Source: JAJTHY01 sp964458795
GTDB taxonomy: Bacteria; Pseudomonadota; Alphaproteobacteria; Rickettsiales; Midichloriaceae
Reading direction: 5' to 3'
Length of the DNA stretch: 23,815 nucleotides
Assembly: GCA_964458795.1 (NCBI GenBank)
Contig: CAYWJW010000024.1
Coordinates: 1-23,815 of the forward strand
Shown: positions 22,804 to 23,815 of the stretch, piece by piece
Position numbering within the stretch: position 1 is the stretch's first letter
Layout: every line of letters begins with the position of its first letter
Notes under the pieces: generated by a model
The model's input: the letters and a program-made list of their open reading frames with translations, nothing else
Databases searched by the model: none
Told to the model about the DNA's origin: nothing
Position numbers and translations under genes: made by a program

Positions 22804-22921
22804 CTATTATCTGCATTAAATACAAGCATTTGCGGCAAAAATTTTTCTTTAAAGGCAGGCTAGTAATGAGTGAATTATTAAAAACCCTCGCAAGCTTAAT
22901 ATTATCTTAACATTCGTGGTG

Positions 22922-22927
22922 TATAAT
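22922..22927 (+). promoter_or_regulatory. Consensus -10 box before the ankyrin gene
   Basis: A perfect TATAAT lies 22 nt before the ATG at 22950. No convincing -35 is found 16-18 nt upstream; TTAACA is only 9-10 nt away. The 185-nt gap separates it from the divergent 1114-aa gene, so the two promoters are not overlapping. Confidence 0.4.
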
Positions 22928-22949
22928 TGAGGTAAGTGGAAGGAGAATT

Positions 22950-23815
22950 ATGCATAGGAGCTTTATGAAAGACTTATTTATAAATATTTTTAATTATGTG
23001 GTTTACAGCGGGGATGCAACTGCGATGCTTGTTGCTGCTGTAAATAAAGGCGATAAAAGTATAAGCTCAGCGAGCTTTGCCGTAGCTCGCGGTGCGGATG
23101 TTAATGCCAAGGATGCTAGTGGTAATCCGTTGTTGTATACCATTATCAAACTCCATGCTGCTCAAACAGCCCAGTTACTTCTTAGTCAAGAAGGTATAGA
23201 TATCAATGCCACGAATGCTAAAGATGGTTCTACTGTAGCCCACTATATTGCAAAATATGCAGACTTAGCCAGAATTAAGGTAATTGAGCAAATTTTATCC
23301 AAAGAAGGCTTGGATATCAATGCACGAGATGTAAATGGTAACACTCCTTTGCATTTTGCGTTTATGAACAATGGTAATTTTGATATGGCAAAATTATTTT
23401 TGGCTAAAGAGGGTATTGACCCTAACGCTAAAAATAACAGCGGAAATACTCCATTACATGAGGTAGTTAATACTATTGACAATACAACAATGCTGCTTTC
23501 CAAAGCGGGTATAGATGCCAGCGTAACCAACATATCATTGCTTCTTTCCAAAGAAGGTATAGATATCAGCGCAACTAACAATGAAGGGCAAACTGCACTG
23601 CACTTAGCTTCCTTACGCGGGAATATTGAAGCGGTTAAATCTCTGATATCTCACGGTATCAATACTGAGGCAAAAGATTTAGGAGACCAAACTGCACTAG
23701 ATTATGCAATGGCTGCTAACCAGTTGGTTGTGGCTAAAACCTTAGTGGACGCCGGAGTTGATATTAGCTCTCTGCAACTAATTGAACTTGAAAAACTGGG
23801 TGTTATAACTCCTCC
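22950..23815 (+). CDS. Ankyrin-repeat protein, 3' end outside the window
   Basis: An open frame of 288 codons runs to the window edge without a stop. After about 45 residues (MHRSFMKDLFINIFNYVVYS...), with some hydrophobic character but no clear signal peptide, ankyrin repeats begin. Recognisable units include GADVNAKDASGNPLL (48-62), LDINARDVNGNTPLHFA (121-137), IDPNAKNNSGNTPLHE (156-171), IDISATNNEGQTALHLA (204-220) and INTEAKDLGDQTALDYA (237-253). Ankyrin proteins bind other proteins and are common secreted effectors in Rickettsiales, but nothing here proves secretion. GGAAGGAG precedes the first ATG; a second ATG five codons on (22965) also has AGGAG four bases upstream, so either may be used. 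A 16-residue unit is duplicated inside the array. Confidence 0.9.
   Translation, partial: MHRSFMKDLFINIFNYVVYSGDATAMLVAAVNKGDKSISSASFAVARGADVNAKDASGNPLLYTIIKLHAAQTAQLLLSQEGIDINATNAKDGSTVAHYIAKYADLARIKVIEQILSKEGLDINARDVNGNTPLHFAFMNNGNFDMAKLFLAKEGIDPNAKNNSGNTPLHEVVNTIDNTTMLLSKAGIDASVTNISLLLSKEGIDISATNNEGQTALHLASLRGNIEAVKSLISHGINTEAKDLGDQTALDYAMAANQLVVAKTLVDAGVDISSLQLIELEKLGVITP
23484..23579 (+). repeat. 48-bp tandem duplication inside the ankyrin array
   Basis: Two adjacent 48-nt units encode TTMLLSKAGIDASVTN (residues 179-194) and ISLLLSKEGIDISATN (195-210). They share CTT TCC AAA, GGT ATA GAT and AGC codons. The unit is about half of the 33-residue ankyrin period, so one repeat is left without its TPLH helix pair. 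Confidence 0.75.

Noticed and set aside
23243..23581. 112-codon minus-strand frame at the right edge
   Set aside because: It is antisense to clear ankyrin repeats; the plus-strand frame is open from 22950 to the window end.

Overview
The window is AT-rich and bacterial. It carries the secE-nusG-rplK-rplA-rplJ-rplL-rpoB-rpoC block on the minus strand with alphaproteobacterial-looking proteins. Around that core are ankyrin repeats, unrecognised membrane proteins, long coiled coils and many palindromic repeats in the gaps. This combination fits a Rickettsiales-like, host-associated alphaproteobacterium. The order-level assignment is an inference; no 16S or other marker is present.

Layout: positions 1-397 hold only repeats. 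Positions 398-2046 hold a two-gene minus-strand operon, an alpha/beta hydrolase followed by a class I glutamine amidotransferase, behind a good sigma70-type promoter whose transcript would begin with a long hairpin. Positions 2058-3839 hold two unrecognised membrane proteins (223 and 289 aa), minus strand. Positions 4051-15695 are the transcription/translation operon, read from right to left, with a TTGACA-17-TAAAAG promoter upstream of secE. Positions 16059-18174 hold an unrecognised 237-aa protein and glmU on the plus strand. Positions 18185-19296 hold a small decaying family: a 54-codon remnant, then a gene that appears split by a frameshift. Positions 19420-22764 (minus) encode a 1114-aa coiled-coil protein with four C-terminal membrane segments. 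Positions 22950-23815 (plus) hold an ankyrin-repeat gene that runs off the window.

The core operon supplies RNA polymerase beta and beta', four ribosomal proteins of the large subunit, the NusG elongation factor and the SecE translocase subunit. GlmU makes UDP-GlcNAc for the cell envelope. The accessory genes have no recognisable function. Three things tie some of them together: the 223-aa and 1114-aa genes share a promoter-proximal 16-mer, the 289-aa and 237-aa genes share a different upstream motif, and the frameshifted gene and the 1114-aa protein share a weakly similar four-segment membrane region. The most interesting part of the window is therefore this set of membrane and coiled-coil genes with shared control sequences, together with the palindromic elements that reach into gene ends and leaders.
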